Origin: an uncultured Selenomonas sp.
GTDB taxonomy: Bacteria; Bacillota; Negativicutes; Selenomonadales; Selenomonadaceae
DNA: 59,990 bases
Direction: 5' to 3'
Assembly: GCA_947167105.1 (NCBI GenBank)
Contig: CAMVGU010000021.1
Span: 1 to 59,990, forward strand
The position numbers and the translations under genes are program-made. A model generated the notes under the pieces. That model worked only from the letters and a program-made list of their open reading frames with translations. It did no database searches and was not told the origin of the DNA. Position 1 is the first letter of the stretch. Each line of letters opens with the position of its first letter. Below, piece by piece: positions 53,167 through 59,990 of the stretch.

Positions 53167-54785
53167 CGCAGTACATTCTTGTGGGCATTGATGATCTCGC
53201 CCATCAGCATCTTGCCCCGAATGTCGGGATGCAGGCCATCTATGGAGAAGCCTGTGTCCATTTCCTTGCGGGATGCGTCATAGAAATATGGCTCCAAATC
53301 AATGAAGTATTCCTGCTGGCGTATCCAGCCGTTGATTAGATTCAGTTTCAGCTTCCAGTTTGGGTCGGTATCCGTATGGAAGGCGTACTTGATATTTTTG
53401 GGATTGATTGGCATCAGGGTCAGGAAGACGGGGCGGATGTTGTTGCCTTCGCATTTTGCCCTGATGGTGTCGAGGTCGTTTATGACGCTCTGGGCGGAAA
53501 TGGTAGAGGAGCGCAGGCTGTTTGAGCCGGTCAGTATCAGCAGATTTTCAGGCTGGAAATGCAGTACATCCGTGTCGAAGCGATCCGCTGTCATATGGGA
53601 AGTATCGCCGCTGCGGCCCAGGTTCAGGCAGGGGAAGTCCAGATAGGTCGTGTAGCTGTATTCCAGCGCAGCCGGGGAGTAGGAGACGGCACCGCCGCCG
53701 TGGGTTATGCTATCGCCCAGGACGGCCGCCTTGACGCGTCCGCTGTACTCCGGCATGGTGAACTTAGCCGCGTCCGACCAGGTGCCCACGGGATTGTTGT
53801 TTTTATCCAAGGCACGGACACGCCAGTAGTATTCACCGGCATAGGGGCGTGCATATTCATCGTAGCAAGTGTTGGCGGAATCGACAACTTTGCTCCAGTA
53901 GCGCTTGGGATCGGGCTGGGTGCCGTTGGGGATTTCGGGCGGCTGGGTCAGCAGCTCAACCTCGAAACGCATCATGCCGTGCAGGGGTATCCATTGGTAA
54001 ACAGGATAGACGGGCTGCTGGAAATTAGGCATCTGGTCAAAATCGTTGATGAGGGGGGCATTAGGGCTGGGAAGGGCAGGGTCGATATGGATGGGTTCGG
54101 CCTTGGAAAATTCGCCTATGGCCTCGTGGTGCAGGCCCAGGGCCCGCACGCGCCAATACACGACACCCCTCCGGGCATAGGGACGGAGATCCGCCTGCCA
54201 GCCGTTAGTGTAAATCTGGCGTGTGCTTTCCAGATGGCCTTCCTTTTTGGTCGCCGGTTTAGTGCCTCCTTCCTGCTTCGGCGGGGCGGAAAGCAGCTCC
54301 ACCTCATAGCAGACAGCAGTAGGCACAGTATGCCAGACCAGGAAGGGCATCTGGCTGGCCTTGTGATTTTCCGTGTAGTGGAAGATGGAGACCGGCGAAG
54401 TATTGTCCAGGGGGAAGTCAGGATTTTCGATGGGCTCCGAGGGCGGAGTCAACCGGCCAAACATGCCGTAGGCAGTTACCCTGTAGTACATAGGTATGGC
54501 CGTGCGTGGCACCTGGTAAGAAGAATCAAAGGTGAAGTCTCCCTGGAAAAGATGTGAGGAAGGCTCGTTTGCCACCAGGCCTGTTGTGCGTGAATAGCTC
54601 TCTATCCTGTAAAAGCAGGGATAGGGCAGGCGATTCCAGGAGAGCTGCAGACGGCCATCGGTTTCCCGGAAGGTGGGAGCAAGCTCCCGTCCCGCAAGTC
54701 CCAGCACATCTGTTTTTTCCATCACCAGGATTGTCAGCAGGGTAAAAGACAGTATGACAGCTGTAAAAAGTAAAAATTTCTTCAT
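53163..54785 (-). CDS. Secreted SGNH/GDSL hydrolase with fibronectin-like repeats
   Basis: The product has 540 residues. The signal peptide is MKKFLLFTAVILSFTLLTIL. Residues 30-370 have three fibronectin-III-like repeats, each ending in a Y-(W/Y)-R-V-(T/R)-A strand (MYYRVTAYG, VYWRVRALG, YYWRVRALD). The C-terminal SGNH domain has AVLGDSITHGGG (nucleophile Ser), LGRSGDTSHMT, LTGSNSLRSS and DGLHPDIRG (catalytic Asp and His). It probably removes acyl or acetyl groups from a surface polymer. I prefer ATG 54785; a GTG at 54815 in the same frame would put extra residues before the signal sequence. No strong ribosome binding site is visible for either. Confidence 0.85.
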   Translation of the reverse strand: MKKFLLFTAVILSFTLLTILVMEKTDVLGLAGRELAPTFRETDGRLQLSWNRLPYPCFYRIESYSRTTGLVANEPSSHLFQGDFTFDSSYQVPRTAIPMYYRVTAYGMFGRLTPPSEPIENPDFPLDNTSPVSIFHYTENHKASQMPFLVWHTVPTAVCYEVELLSAPPKQEGGTKPATKKEGHLESTRQIYTNGWQADLRPYARRGVVYWRVRALGLHHEAIGEFSKAEPIHIDPALPSPNAPLINDFDQMPNFQQPVYPVYQWIPLHGMMRFEVELLTQPPEIPNGTQPDPKRYWSKVVDSANTCYDEYARPYAGEYYWRVRALDKNNNPVGTWSDAAKFTMPEYSGRVKAAVLGDSITHGGGAVSYSPAALEYSYTTYLDFPCLNLGRSGDTSHMTADRFDTDVLHFQPENLLILTGSNSLRSSTISAQSVINDLDTIRAKCEGNNIRPVFLTLMPINPKNIKYAFHTDTDPNWKLKLNLINGWIRQQEYFIDLEPYFYDASRKEMDTGFSIDGLHPDIRGKMLMGEIINAHKNVLR

Positions 54786-54865
54786 AAAAATAACCAACTG
54801 TAAAAGGATTTTCACGTCACAGACGGAATAGAATATAGTATATCACAAAATAGAGGTGTTGTGCC

Positions 54866-55405
54866 ATGGAAAAGAAAGGTTTGGTTCTTGTACATACAGG
54901 CGACGGCAAGGGCAAGACTACTGCTGCCCTGGGCCTGGCCATGCGTGCCTGGGGGGATGGGCTGAAGGTTATTATTTTGCAGTTTATTAAGGGTGGCTGG
55001 AAATATGGGGAATTAAAGACCATCGAGGAATTGGGAAGGCTTTCGGATGGCCGTATCCGGGTGGAGCAGTGCGGCCTGGGCTTCACTAATACGGGCAAGG
55101 CCAGCATGGAGGAACACCGGGCGGCTGCCCAGGAGGCCCTGGGCAAAGCGCGCAAGGCTTTGCAGGAACATGAGTGTGATTTGCTGATCCTGGATGAGAT
55201 GAATTACGCGGTGAAGTACGAGCTGGTCACTGAGTCGGAGATGCTGGAGCTTCTGGATATGCGGCCTGCGGATATGCACCTGGTCATGACCGGGCGGGAT
55301 GCCTGCCAGGCTTTGATAGAGCGGGCAGATTTGGTTACGGAGATGAAGCTTATAAAGCATCCTTATGACCAGGGCGTGCAGGCACAGATGGGCATAGAAT
55401 ATTGA
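54866..55405 (+). CDS. Corrinoid adenosyltransferase (CobA/CobO/BtuR type)
   Basis: The product has 179 residues. It transfers the adenosyl group from ATP to the cobalt of cobalamin or cobinamide. The P-loop reads HTGDGKGKTTAALGLAMRAWG near residue 11; ILQFIKGGWKYGELK, ILDEMNYAVKYEL, LVMTGRDAC and the final VTEMKLIKHPYDQGVQAQMGIEY are all family blocks. GAGGTG precedes the ATG, and the divergent SGNH gene lies just upstream. There is no visible cobalamin riboswitch. ECF transporter genes in the window could import a corrinoid, but a link is speculative. Confidence 0.92.
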   Translation: MEKKGLVLVHTGDGKGKTTAALGLAMRAWGDGLKVIILQFIKGGWKYGELKTIEELGRLSDGRIRVEQCGLGFTNTGKASMEEHRAAAQEALGKARKALQEHECDLLILDEMNYAVKYELVTESEMLELLDMRPADMHLVMTGRDACQALIERADLVTEMKLIKHPYDQGVQAQMGIEY

Positions 55406-55632
55406 ACGACTTGCCTTTTTGCAGAGAACGGTGTAAACTTGTAAACATATTATTCGACTGAAACAATGAGTCTCCCGCTTCCATAAGCGGGAGTAAAGAG
55501 CCTATATCGCGCGAGTGGGGGCGGAGCGAAGCGGTATCCCCCACTCACAAGAAGTCAATCCACGCGATGCAGGCTTGTCGTGCTCCTCGAACTACCAACG
55601 TGGATTGAAACAAAAGGGAGAGCTGATATTTT
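55406..55632 (+). other. Hairpin-rich spacer before ilvD, possibly an IS605-type end and a lone CRISPR-like repeat
   Basis: Three structures follow one another: CTCCCGCTT/AAGCGGGAG (55472-55493), GAGTGGGGG/CCCCCACTC (55513-55546), and TCAATCCACG (55555-55564) against CGTGGATTGA (55599-55608). The first two are reminiscent of the right ends of IS200/IS605-type elements. The stretch 55577-55611 begins GTCGTGCTCCTC and ends CGTGGATTGAAAC, which is the 3' sequence of type I-C CRISPR repeats, but there is only one copy. No T-box motif for ilvD was found. No promoter of good quality is obvious. The identity of this spacer is open. Confidence 0.4.
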
Positions 55633-57285
55633 ATGAGAAGCGATGTTGTAAAAAAGGGTGCGACCCGCTGTGCGCACCGTTCTTTGTTCAATGCCCTGGG
55701 CTTTGGCCCCGAGGATTTGCAGAAGCCTTTGATTGGTGTTTGCAATTCTTTCAATGAGGTCATACCGGGCCATATGGGATTGAAGGAAATCACGGAGGCG
55801 GCAAAGCTTGGTGTTGCCGCTGCCGGGGGCACGCCGCTGGAATTTCCGGCCATCGGTGTTTGCGATGGCATTGCCATGGGGCATACCGGCATGAAATACT
55901 CCCTGGCCAGCCGCGAGCTGATTGCGGATTCCATCGAGGCAGTGGCCATGGCTTCAGGCTTTGACGGCCTGGTGCTGATTCCGAACTGCGACAAGGTGGT
56001 GCCGGGGATGCTGATGGCCGCAGCCCGCCTGAATATTCCTGCGGTGGTCGTTTCCGGCGGGCCCATGCTGCCGGGGCGCTACCAGGGTCGGGATATTTCG
56101 GTCAGCCAGTCCTTTGAGGCGGCAGGCAAGTTTGCAGCCGGTCAGATGAGCGAGGCCGAGATGGCCGATCTTGAGGCCCATGCCTGCCCCGGCTGCGGTT
56201 CCTGCGCGGGCCTCTTTACTGCTAATACGATGAATTCCCTGACGGAAGCGCTGGGCATGGGGTTGCCCGGCAACGGCACGATTCCGGCCGCGTACAGCGG
56301 GGCGCGCCGCCTACTGGCCAAGCGGGCAGGGGCTGTGGTGATGGAGCTTATCAAGAAAGATATCAAGCCCCGTGACATCATGACAAGGGAGGCTTTCGAG
56401 AATGCCATCACAGTGGATATGGGCATCGGCGGTTCCTCCAACACGGTGCTGCATTTGACAGCCATTGCCCATGAAGTCGGCATTGAGCTGCCGGCAATGC
56501 TTTTTGACGAAATCAGCCGCCGTACACCGTATATTGCGAAACTCTCACCGGCCGGCAAGCACCATATGACAGACTTGAATGAGGCGGGGGGGATTTCGGC
56601 TGTAATGGGCGAGCTGTCCCGCAAGAATTTAATCCATCTGGAGGCGCAAACCGTAACAGGTAAGGTCAGGGAACGCATTCAGGACGCAAAGGTACTCAAT
56701 CGTGAAGTTATCCATTCGGTGGAGGAACCCTATCGTAAGGAGGGGGGACTTGCCATCCTGTCTGGTAATCTGGCTCCTGACTATGCAGTGGTCAAGGCTT
56801 CAGCCGTGGCTGAGGATATGCTGGTCTATGAGGGCAAGGCGAAATGCTACAACTCGGAGGAATCTGCCTGTGATGCGATCATGCAGGGGGAAATCCATGA
56901 TGGTGATGTGGTAGTCATTCGCTACGAAGGACCGAAGGGCGGCCCGGGCATGCAGGAAATGCTGAACCCGACTGCAGTTATCACCGGCATGGGCCTGAAG
57001 GTCGGGCTGATTACGGACGGCCGCTTCAGCGGTGCCAGCCAGGGAGCCTGCATCGGCCATATTTCCCCGGAGGCCATGGCGGGGGGCCCGATTGCCCTGA
57101 TTGAGGATGGTGACATTATCTCTATAGACATACCGAACCGCAAGCTGGAGCTGAAGGTCAGCGACGAAGAACTTGCAAGGCGCAGGGCCGCCTGGCAGCA
57201 GCCGGAGCCGAAAATAAAGCATGGGTATCTCGCCCGCTATGCGAAAATGACCACATCGGCCAGCACAGGGGCTATTGTGCAGTAA
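55633..57285 (+). CDS. ilvD: Dihydroxy-acid dehydratase
   Basis: The product has 550 residues and makes the 2-keto acids of valine and isoleucine by dehydration; it uses an iron-sulphur cluster. Cysteine ligands appear in NSFNEV (with the preceding Cys), [10 protein letters not shown] and the [17 protein letters not shown] block. The C-terminal part has [18 protein letters not shown] and [26 protein letters not shown] lies upstream of ATG 55633. It is far from ilvB, at the other end of the window, so the branched-chain genes are scattered. Its end is followed by a terminator that carries the next gene's promoter. Confidence 0.95.
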   Translation: MRSDVVKKGATRCAHRSLFNALGFGPEDLQKPLIGVCNSFNEVIPGHMGLKEITEAAKLGVAAAGGTPLEFPAIGVCDGIAMGHTGMKYSLASRELIADSIEAVAMASGFDGLVLIPNCDKVVPGMLMAAARLNIPAVVVSGGPMLPGRYQGRDISVSQSFEAAGKFAAGQMSEAEMADLEAHACPGCGSCAGLFTANTMNSLTEALGMGLPGNGTIPAAYSGARRLLAKRAGAVVMELIKKDIKPRDIMTREAFENAITVDMGIGGSSNTVLHLTAIAHEVGIELPAMLFDEISRRTPYIAKLSPAGKHHMTDLNEAGGISAVMGELSRKNLIHLEAQTVTGKVRERIQDAKVLNREVIHSVEEPYRKEGGLAILSGNLAPDYAVVKASAVAEDMLVYEGKAKCYNSEESACDAIMQGEIHDGDVVVIRYEGPKGGPGMQEMLNPTAVITGMGLKVGLITDGRFSGASQGACIGHISPEAMAGGPIALIEDGDIISIDIPNRKLELKVSDEELARRRAAWQQPEPKIKHGYLARYAKMTTSASTGAIVQ

Positions 57286-57300
57286 GAAAAAGAATAAGAC

Positions 57301-57356
57301 AAACACCCTCGTATGTAGTATAATATACTGGATTACAACTACGGGGGTGTTTTTTT
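57301..57356 (+). terminator. ilvD terminator that embeds the rmlA promoter, ribosome binding site and start codon
   Basis: AAACACCCTCGTA (57301-57313) pairs with TACGGGGGTGTTT (57340-57352), one G-T pair, and the T-run continues to 57356. The 26-base loop holds the rmlA -10 box (57319-57324). The right arm's GGGGGTG (57343-57349) is the rmlA ribosome binding site, and its TTG start (57355-57357) uses the last T of the run. Transcripts arriving from ilvD form the hairpin and stop. Transcripts begun in the loop lack the left arm, so they cannot form it. Confidence 0.75.
57319..57324 (+). promoter_or_regulatory. -10 box of the rmlA promoter inside the terminator loop
   Basis: TATAAT sits in a small palindrome, AGTAT-AAT-ATACT (57317-57329). 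A weak -35 (TAAGAC, 57295-57300) lies 18 bases upstream. The start would be near 57331, only about 25 bases before the TTG codon. Confidence 0.6.
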
Positions 57357-58236
57357 GATAAAAAAAGGAATAATCCTGGCAGGCGGCTCGGGAACACGGC
57401 TCTATCCCTTGACGGAGGTCGTTTCCAAGCAGTTGATGCCCATATATGACAAGCCCATGATCTATTATCCGCTGAGCACCTTGATGCTGGCGGGGATCAA
57501 TGACATCCTGATCATCACCACGCCGACAGACAGTCCTTTTTTCAGGAAGTTGCTGGGGGACGGCACACAGCTTGGCATAAATATCAGCTATGCGGTGCAG
57601 CCAAGCCCGGATGGGCTGGCCCAAGCCTTCATTATCGGCGAGGATTTTATTGCAGGGGATTCCTGTGCCCTTGTTTTGGGGGACAATATCTTTTACGGCT
57701 CGGATATGCCGAAGCTCCTGCGGGAAGCGGCACAGCATGATGATGGAGCCACTGTCTTTGCCTATTATGTCTCTGACCCGGAGCGCTACGGCGTGGTGGC
57801 CTTCGATGATGAGGGCAGGGCTACGAGCCTGGAGGAAAAGCCGGCCCAGCCTAAGTCCAGCTATGCAGTAACGGGGTTGTATTTCTATGACAAGGATATC
57901 GTAGACGTTGCGAAGCAGGTCAAGCCCTCGGCACGGGGCGAGCTGGAGATTACCGATGTGAACAAGATGTACCTTGCGGCTGGCAAGTTGCGGGTAGAGA
58001 AGATGCGCCGCGGCTATGCCTGGCTGGATACGGGCACCCATAAATCCTTGCTGCGGGCGGCGCAGTTTGTCGAGACCATCCAGACCCGCCAAGGGCTTAA
58101 GGTTTCCTGCATTGAGGAAATTGCCTACCGCATGGGCTATATCGACGCAGAGCAGGTATTGCGCCTGGCAGAACCTATGAAGAAGAATGATTACGGCCAG
58201 TATCTGCAGCGCATGGTCAAAGAAGAAAAGTATTGA
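57355..58236 (+). CDS. rmlA: Glucose-1-phosphate thymidylyltransferase
   Basis: The product has 293 residues and makes dTDP-glucose from dTTP and glucose 1-phosphate, the first step to dTDP-rhamnose. It starts [46 protein letters not shown] (the nucleotide-binding loop), then [50 protein letters not shown] and [11 protein letters not shown]. The start is a TTG placed in the T-run of the ilvD terminator. The downstream rmlC and rmlB complete three of four pathway genes; rmlD is not in the window. Confidence 0.95.
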   Translation: MIKKGIILAGGSGTRLYPLTEVVSKQLMPIYDKPMIYYPLSTLMLAGINDILIITTPTDSPFFRKLLGDGTQLGINISYAVQPSPDGLAQAFIIGEDFIAGDSCALVLGDNIFYGSDMPKLLREAAQHDDGATVFAYYVSDPERYGVVAFDDEGRATSLEEKPAQPKSSYAVTGLYFYDKDIVDVAKQVKPSARGELEITDVNKMYLAAGKLRVEKMRRGYAWLDTGTHKSLLRAAQFVETIQTRQGLKVSCIEEIAYRMGYIDAEQVLRLAEPMKKNDYGQYLQRMVKEEKY

Positions 58237-58248
58237 AGGAGCATTAGC

Positions 58249-58824
58249 GTGAAAGTAACGGAAACAAAACTGAAGGGCGTTTACATTGTAGAGCCGCAGG
58301 TCTTTGGAGATGCGCGCGGCTGGTTCATGGAGAGCTGGTCTGAGCGCAAGCTGGAGGAAGCGGGCATCAAGGTCAATTTCTTGCAGGACAACCATTCCTA
58401 TTCGGCACAGCAGGGCATTCTGCGCGGCTTGCATTATCAGCTCAACCCCATGTGCCAGGCTAAGATGCTGCGCTGCACCCGCGGCCGCATATTCGATGTA
58501 GCGGTGGATATACGGAGGGGCTCGCCCCAGTATGCTCAGTGGGTCGGCGTGGAGCTGACAGCGGAGAACAAGAAGCAACTCTTTATCCCCCGCGGCTTCG
58601 CCCACGGCTTTATCACCTTGTCCGAGGATGTTGAAGTGCAGTACAAGGCTGACAATTACTACGCGCCGGAATGTGATGGCAATATCCGCTGGGATGATCC
58701 GGAGATTGGCGTAAAGTGGCCCATCCAGCCGGTACTGCTGTCGGACAAGGACAAGAATGCGCCGACACTGGCTGAGCGTGCAGCGCAGGAGAGCTTTAAT
58801 TTTAATTACGCTGAGATGAAATAA
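58249..58824 (+). CDS. rmlC: dTDP-4-dehydrorhamnose 3,5-epimerase
   Basis: The product has 191 residues with a cupin fold. Family signs are DARGWFMESWSERKL, the catalytic region QDNHSYSAQQGILRGLHYQ, RCTRGRIFDVAVDIRRGSPQY, and FIPRGFAHGFITLSEDVEVQYKADNYYAPE. The start is GTG after AAGGAG, 12 bases after rmlA. It is followed after 13 bases by rmlB. Confidence 0.95.
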   Translation: MKVTETKLKGVYIVEPQVFGDARGWFMESWSERKLEEAGIKVNFLQDNHSYSAQQGILRGLHYQLNPMCQAKMLRCTRGRIFDVAVDIRRGSPQYAQWVGVELTAENKKQLFIPRGFAHGFITLSEDVEVQYKADNYYAPECDGNIRWDDPEIGVKWPIQPVLLSDKDKNAPTLAERAAQESFNFNYAEMK

Positions 58825-58837
58825 GAGGAACGAATAT

Positions 58838-59857
58838 ATGAACATTATTGTAACTGGCGGTGCCGGCTTTATCGGTGGCAACTTCGTTTATTACATGCTG
58901 GAGCAGCGCCCGGAAGACAGAATCATCTGCTATGACAAGCTGACATATGCCGGCAATATGGAAACACTGGCCAAGGCTCAGGAAAATCCGAATTTTAAGT
59001 TTGTACGCGGGGATATTGCAGACCGTGAGGCGGTCTACAAGCTCTTTGAAGAGGAAAAGCCTGATATCATAGTGAACTTCGCGGCAGAATCCCATGTGGA
59101 TCGCTCCATCGAGCAGCCGGAAATTTTCCTGCAGACCAATGTCATCGGTACAAGCGTGCTGCTGGATGCCTGCCGCAAGTACGGCATTCAACGCTATCAT
59201 CAGGTTTCCACTGATGAGGTCTATGGTGACCTGCCCCTGGATCGTCCTGATCTCTTCTTTACAGAGACTACGCCGCTTCATACATCCAGCCCCTACTCCG
59301 CTTCTAAGGCTTCGGCGGATCTTTTGGTTCAAGCCTATCACCGCACCTACAAACTGCCCGTGACCATATCTCGTTGCTCTAATAACTACGGCCCTTACCA
59401 CTTCCCGGAAAAGCTGATTCCGTTGATGATTATCAATGCGATGCATGATAAGAAACTGCCCGTCTATGGCGATGGGCTGAACGTAAGGGATTGGCTCTTT
59501 GTGGGCGATCACTGCGCGGCCATCGAACTCATACTGCGCAAGGGCACGGTGGGGGAGGTATATAATATCGGCGGTCATAACGAGCGTGCCAACATAGATG
59601 TGGTAAAGGCCATTCTGCATGAGCTCGGCAAGGGCGAGGAACTCATAGAACATGTGACAGACCGCAAAGGGCATGATCGCCGCTATGCCATAGATCCCAC
59701 CAAGATTAGCAAGGAACTTGGCTGGGAGCCCACCACGAAATTCGAGGACGGTATCAAGGACACTGTTAAATGGTACCGGGAACACGAAGCCTGGTGGCAA
59801 AACATTATCTCCGGCGATTACCAGAACTATTATGCCAGGATGTACGGCAACCGTTGA
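58838..59857 (+). CDS. rmlB: dTDP-glucose 4,6-dehydratase
   Basis: The product has 339 residues and is an extended SDR. It has the NAD motif VTGGAGFIGGNFVYYML, YDKLTYAGNMETL, AAESHVDRSIEQPEIF, STDEVYGDLPLD, the catalytic YSASKASADLLV, and SRCSNNYGPYHFPEKLIPLMI. It converts dTDP-glucose to the 4-keto-6-deoxy intermediate. AGGAACGA lies before the ATG. It is the last gene of the operon in the window, ended by a hairpin; rmlD must be elsewhere. Confidence 0.95.
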   Translation: MNIIVTGGAGFIGGNFVYYMLEQRPEDRIICYDKLTYAGNMETLAKAQENPNFKFVRGDIADREAVYKLFEEEKPDIIVNFAAESHVDRSIEQPEIFLQTNVIGTSVLLDACRKYGIQRYHQVSTDEVYGDLPLDRPDLFFTETTPLHTSSPYSASKASADLLVQAYHRTYKLPVTISRCSNNYGPYHFPEKLIPLMIINAMHDKKLPVYGDGLNVRDWLFVGDHCAAIELILRKGTVGEVYNIGGHNERANIDVVKAILHELGKGEELIEHVTDRKGHDRRYAIDPTKISKELGWEPTTKFEDGIKDTVKWYREHEAWWQNIISGDYQNYYARMYGNR

Positions 59858-59878
59858 AGCCAGATGTTTAAGTATTTG

Positions 59879-59914
59879 ACAGGGGACTCTGCATGAGCGG
59901 GGTGCCCTGTTTTT
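59879..59914 (+). terminator. Terminator of the rml operon
   Basis: ACAGGG (59879-59884) pairs with CCCTGT (59905-59910), a longer imperfect stem lies inside, and five T follow. Confidence 0.7.
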
Positions 59915-59945
59915 GATCACAAACATATTTTTTTAAAAAAGGGTG

Positions 59946-59974
59946 TTGACAAAACAGGCAAAAGCCTGTAGTAT
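59946..59974 (+). promoter_or_regulatory. Strong promoter at the window end with an internal palindrome
   Basis: A perfect -35 TTGACA (59946-59951) and a -10-like TAGTAT (59969-59974) are 17 bases apart. The spacer contains ACAGGC-AAAA-GCCTGT (59954-59969). The gene driven lies beyond the window. The sequence AAGTCGCCGCG after the -10 is reminiscent of leaders of stable RNA operons, but this cannot be checked here. Confidence 0.6.
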
Positions 59975-59990
59975 TATACAAGTCGCCGCG

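Noticed and set aside
55577..55611. CRISPR array
   Set aside because: Only one repeat-like unit occurs, its expected internal stem is missing, and no spacer or cas gene is near, so an array is not supported.
55406..55632. T-box or leader-peptide attenuator for ilvD
   Set aside because: No T-box sequence, no run of Leu/Val/Ile codons and no terminator/antiterminator pair was found. The hairpins fit another explanation.
56800..58881. Minus-strand open frame of 693 residues
   Set aside because: It runs opposite ilvD, rmlA and rmlC, all well-supported genes. It crosses the terminator and promoter at 57301-57356, so it is a chance frame.

Overview
The window reads as a chromosomal segment of a Gram-negative-type Firmicute, most likely a Selenomonas-like member of the Negativicutes. 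It has roughly mid-50s % GC, strong AGGAGG-type ribosome binding sites and frequent GTG/TTG starts. Firmicute markers are present: the RNA polymerase delta gene directly before pyrG, a YabR-like S1 protein, a DivIC-like protein, ECF transporter genes, and the tilS-hpt-ftsH order. Sugar-nucleotide genes for surface polysaccharide lie at both ends. The genus is inferred from content and order only. No tRNA or rRNA gene was found, but the window closes on a strong promoter whose gene lies outside.

Layout. 1-2030 is a gene graveyard: a PD-(D/E)XK nuclease fragment, a zinc-ribbon fragment, a long inverted repeat, a sigma-like regulator behind two competing hairpins, a helicase stub, a perfect palindrome and a UDP-glucuronate decarboxylase gene lacking its NAD-binding start. 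2.8-3.7 kb holds a minus-strand GNAT toxin with a small overlapping partner. 3.7-6.1 kb is a three-gene overlapping set (pentulose-phosphate epimerase, IspD/TarI-like cytidylyltransferase, zinc polyol-phosphate dehydrogenase) that could make a CDP-pentitol such as CDP-ribitol. 6.3-11.4 kb has ilvB, surE and a SAH-handling pair (ahcY and MTA/SAH deaminase). 11.4-16.2 kb has rpmB, an SPFH/zinc-ribbon protein with a zinc-ribbon membrane partner, a nitroreductase and a DUF362 ferredoxin-like protein.

16.4-38.1 kb is housekeeping: DUF1934, argS, rpoE (delta), pyrG, a zinc-ribbon protein, mfd, a YabN-type methylase, HU, an SDR with a glycolipid-type glycosyltransferase, a duplicated zinc-ribbon protein, divIC/ftsB, an S1 protein, tilS, hpt, ftsH, uvrB and uvrA. 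38.2-42.0 kb has an M48 peptidase and a minus-strand amino-acid ABC transporter made of two fusion proteins. 42.2-45.5 kb has an AmmeMemoRadiSam pair, a tiny basic protein and larB. 45.5-50.3 kb has an NDP-sugar epimerase, a gene remnant, ecfA1-ecfA2-ecfT and a secreted repeat protein. A 188-bp MITE-like element precedes ftsK. The right end holds an SGNH hydrolase, a corrinoid adenosyltransferase, an odd hairpin-rich spacer, ilvD and rmlA-rmlC-rmlB (dTDP-rhamnose).

The most interesting non-coding logic is at ilvD/rmlA, where an intrinsic terminator carries the rmlA -10 box in its loop and supplies the rmlA ribosome binding site and TTG start from its 3' arm and T-run. No large defence island or wholly new multi-gene machine is evident. 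The strongest leads are that junction, the hairpin switch before the sigma-like gene, the ahcY-deaminase pair, the delta subunit with a basic tail, and the ABC ATPase fused to a possible HATPase-like domain.
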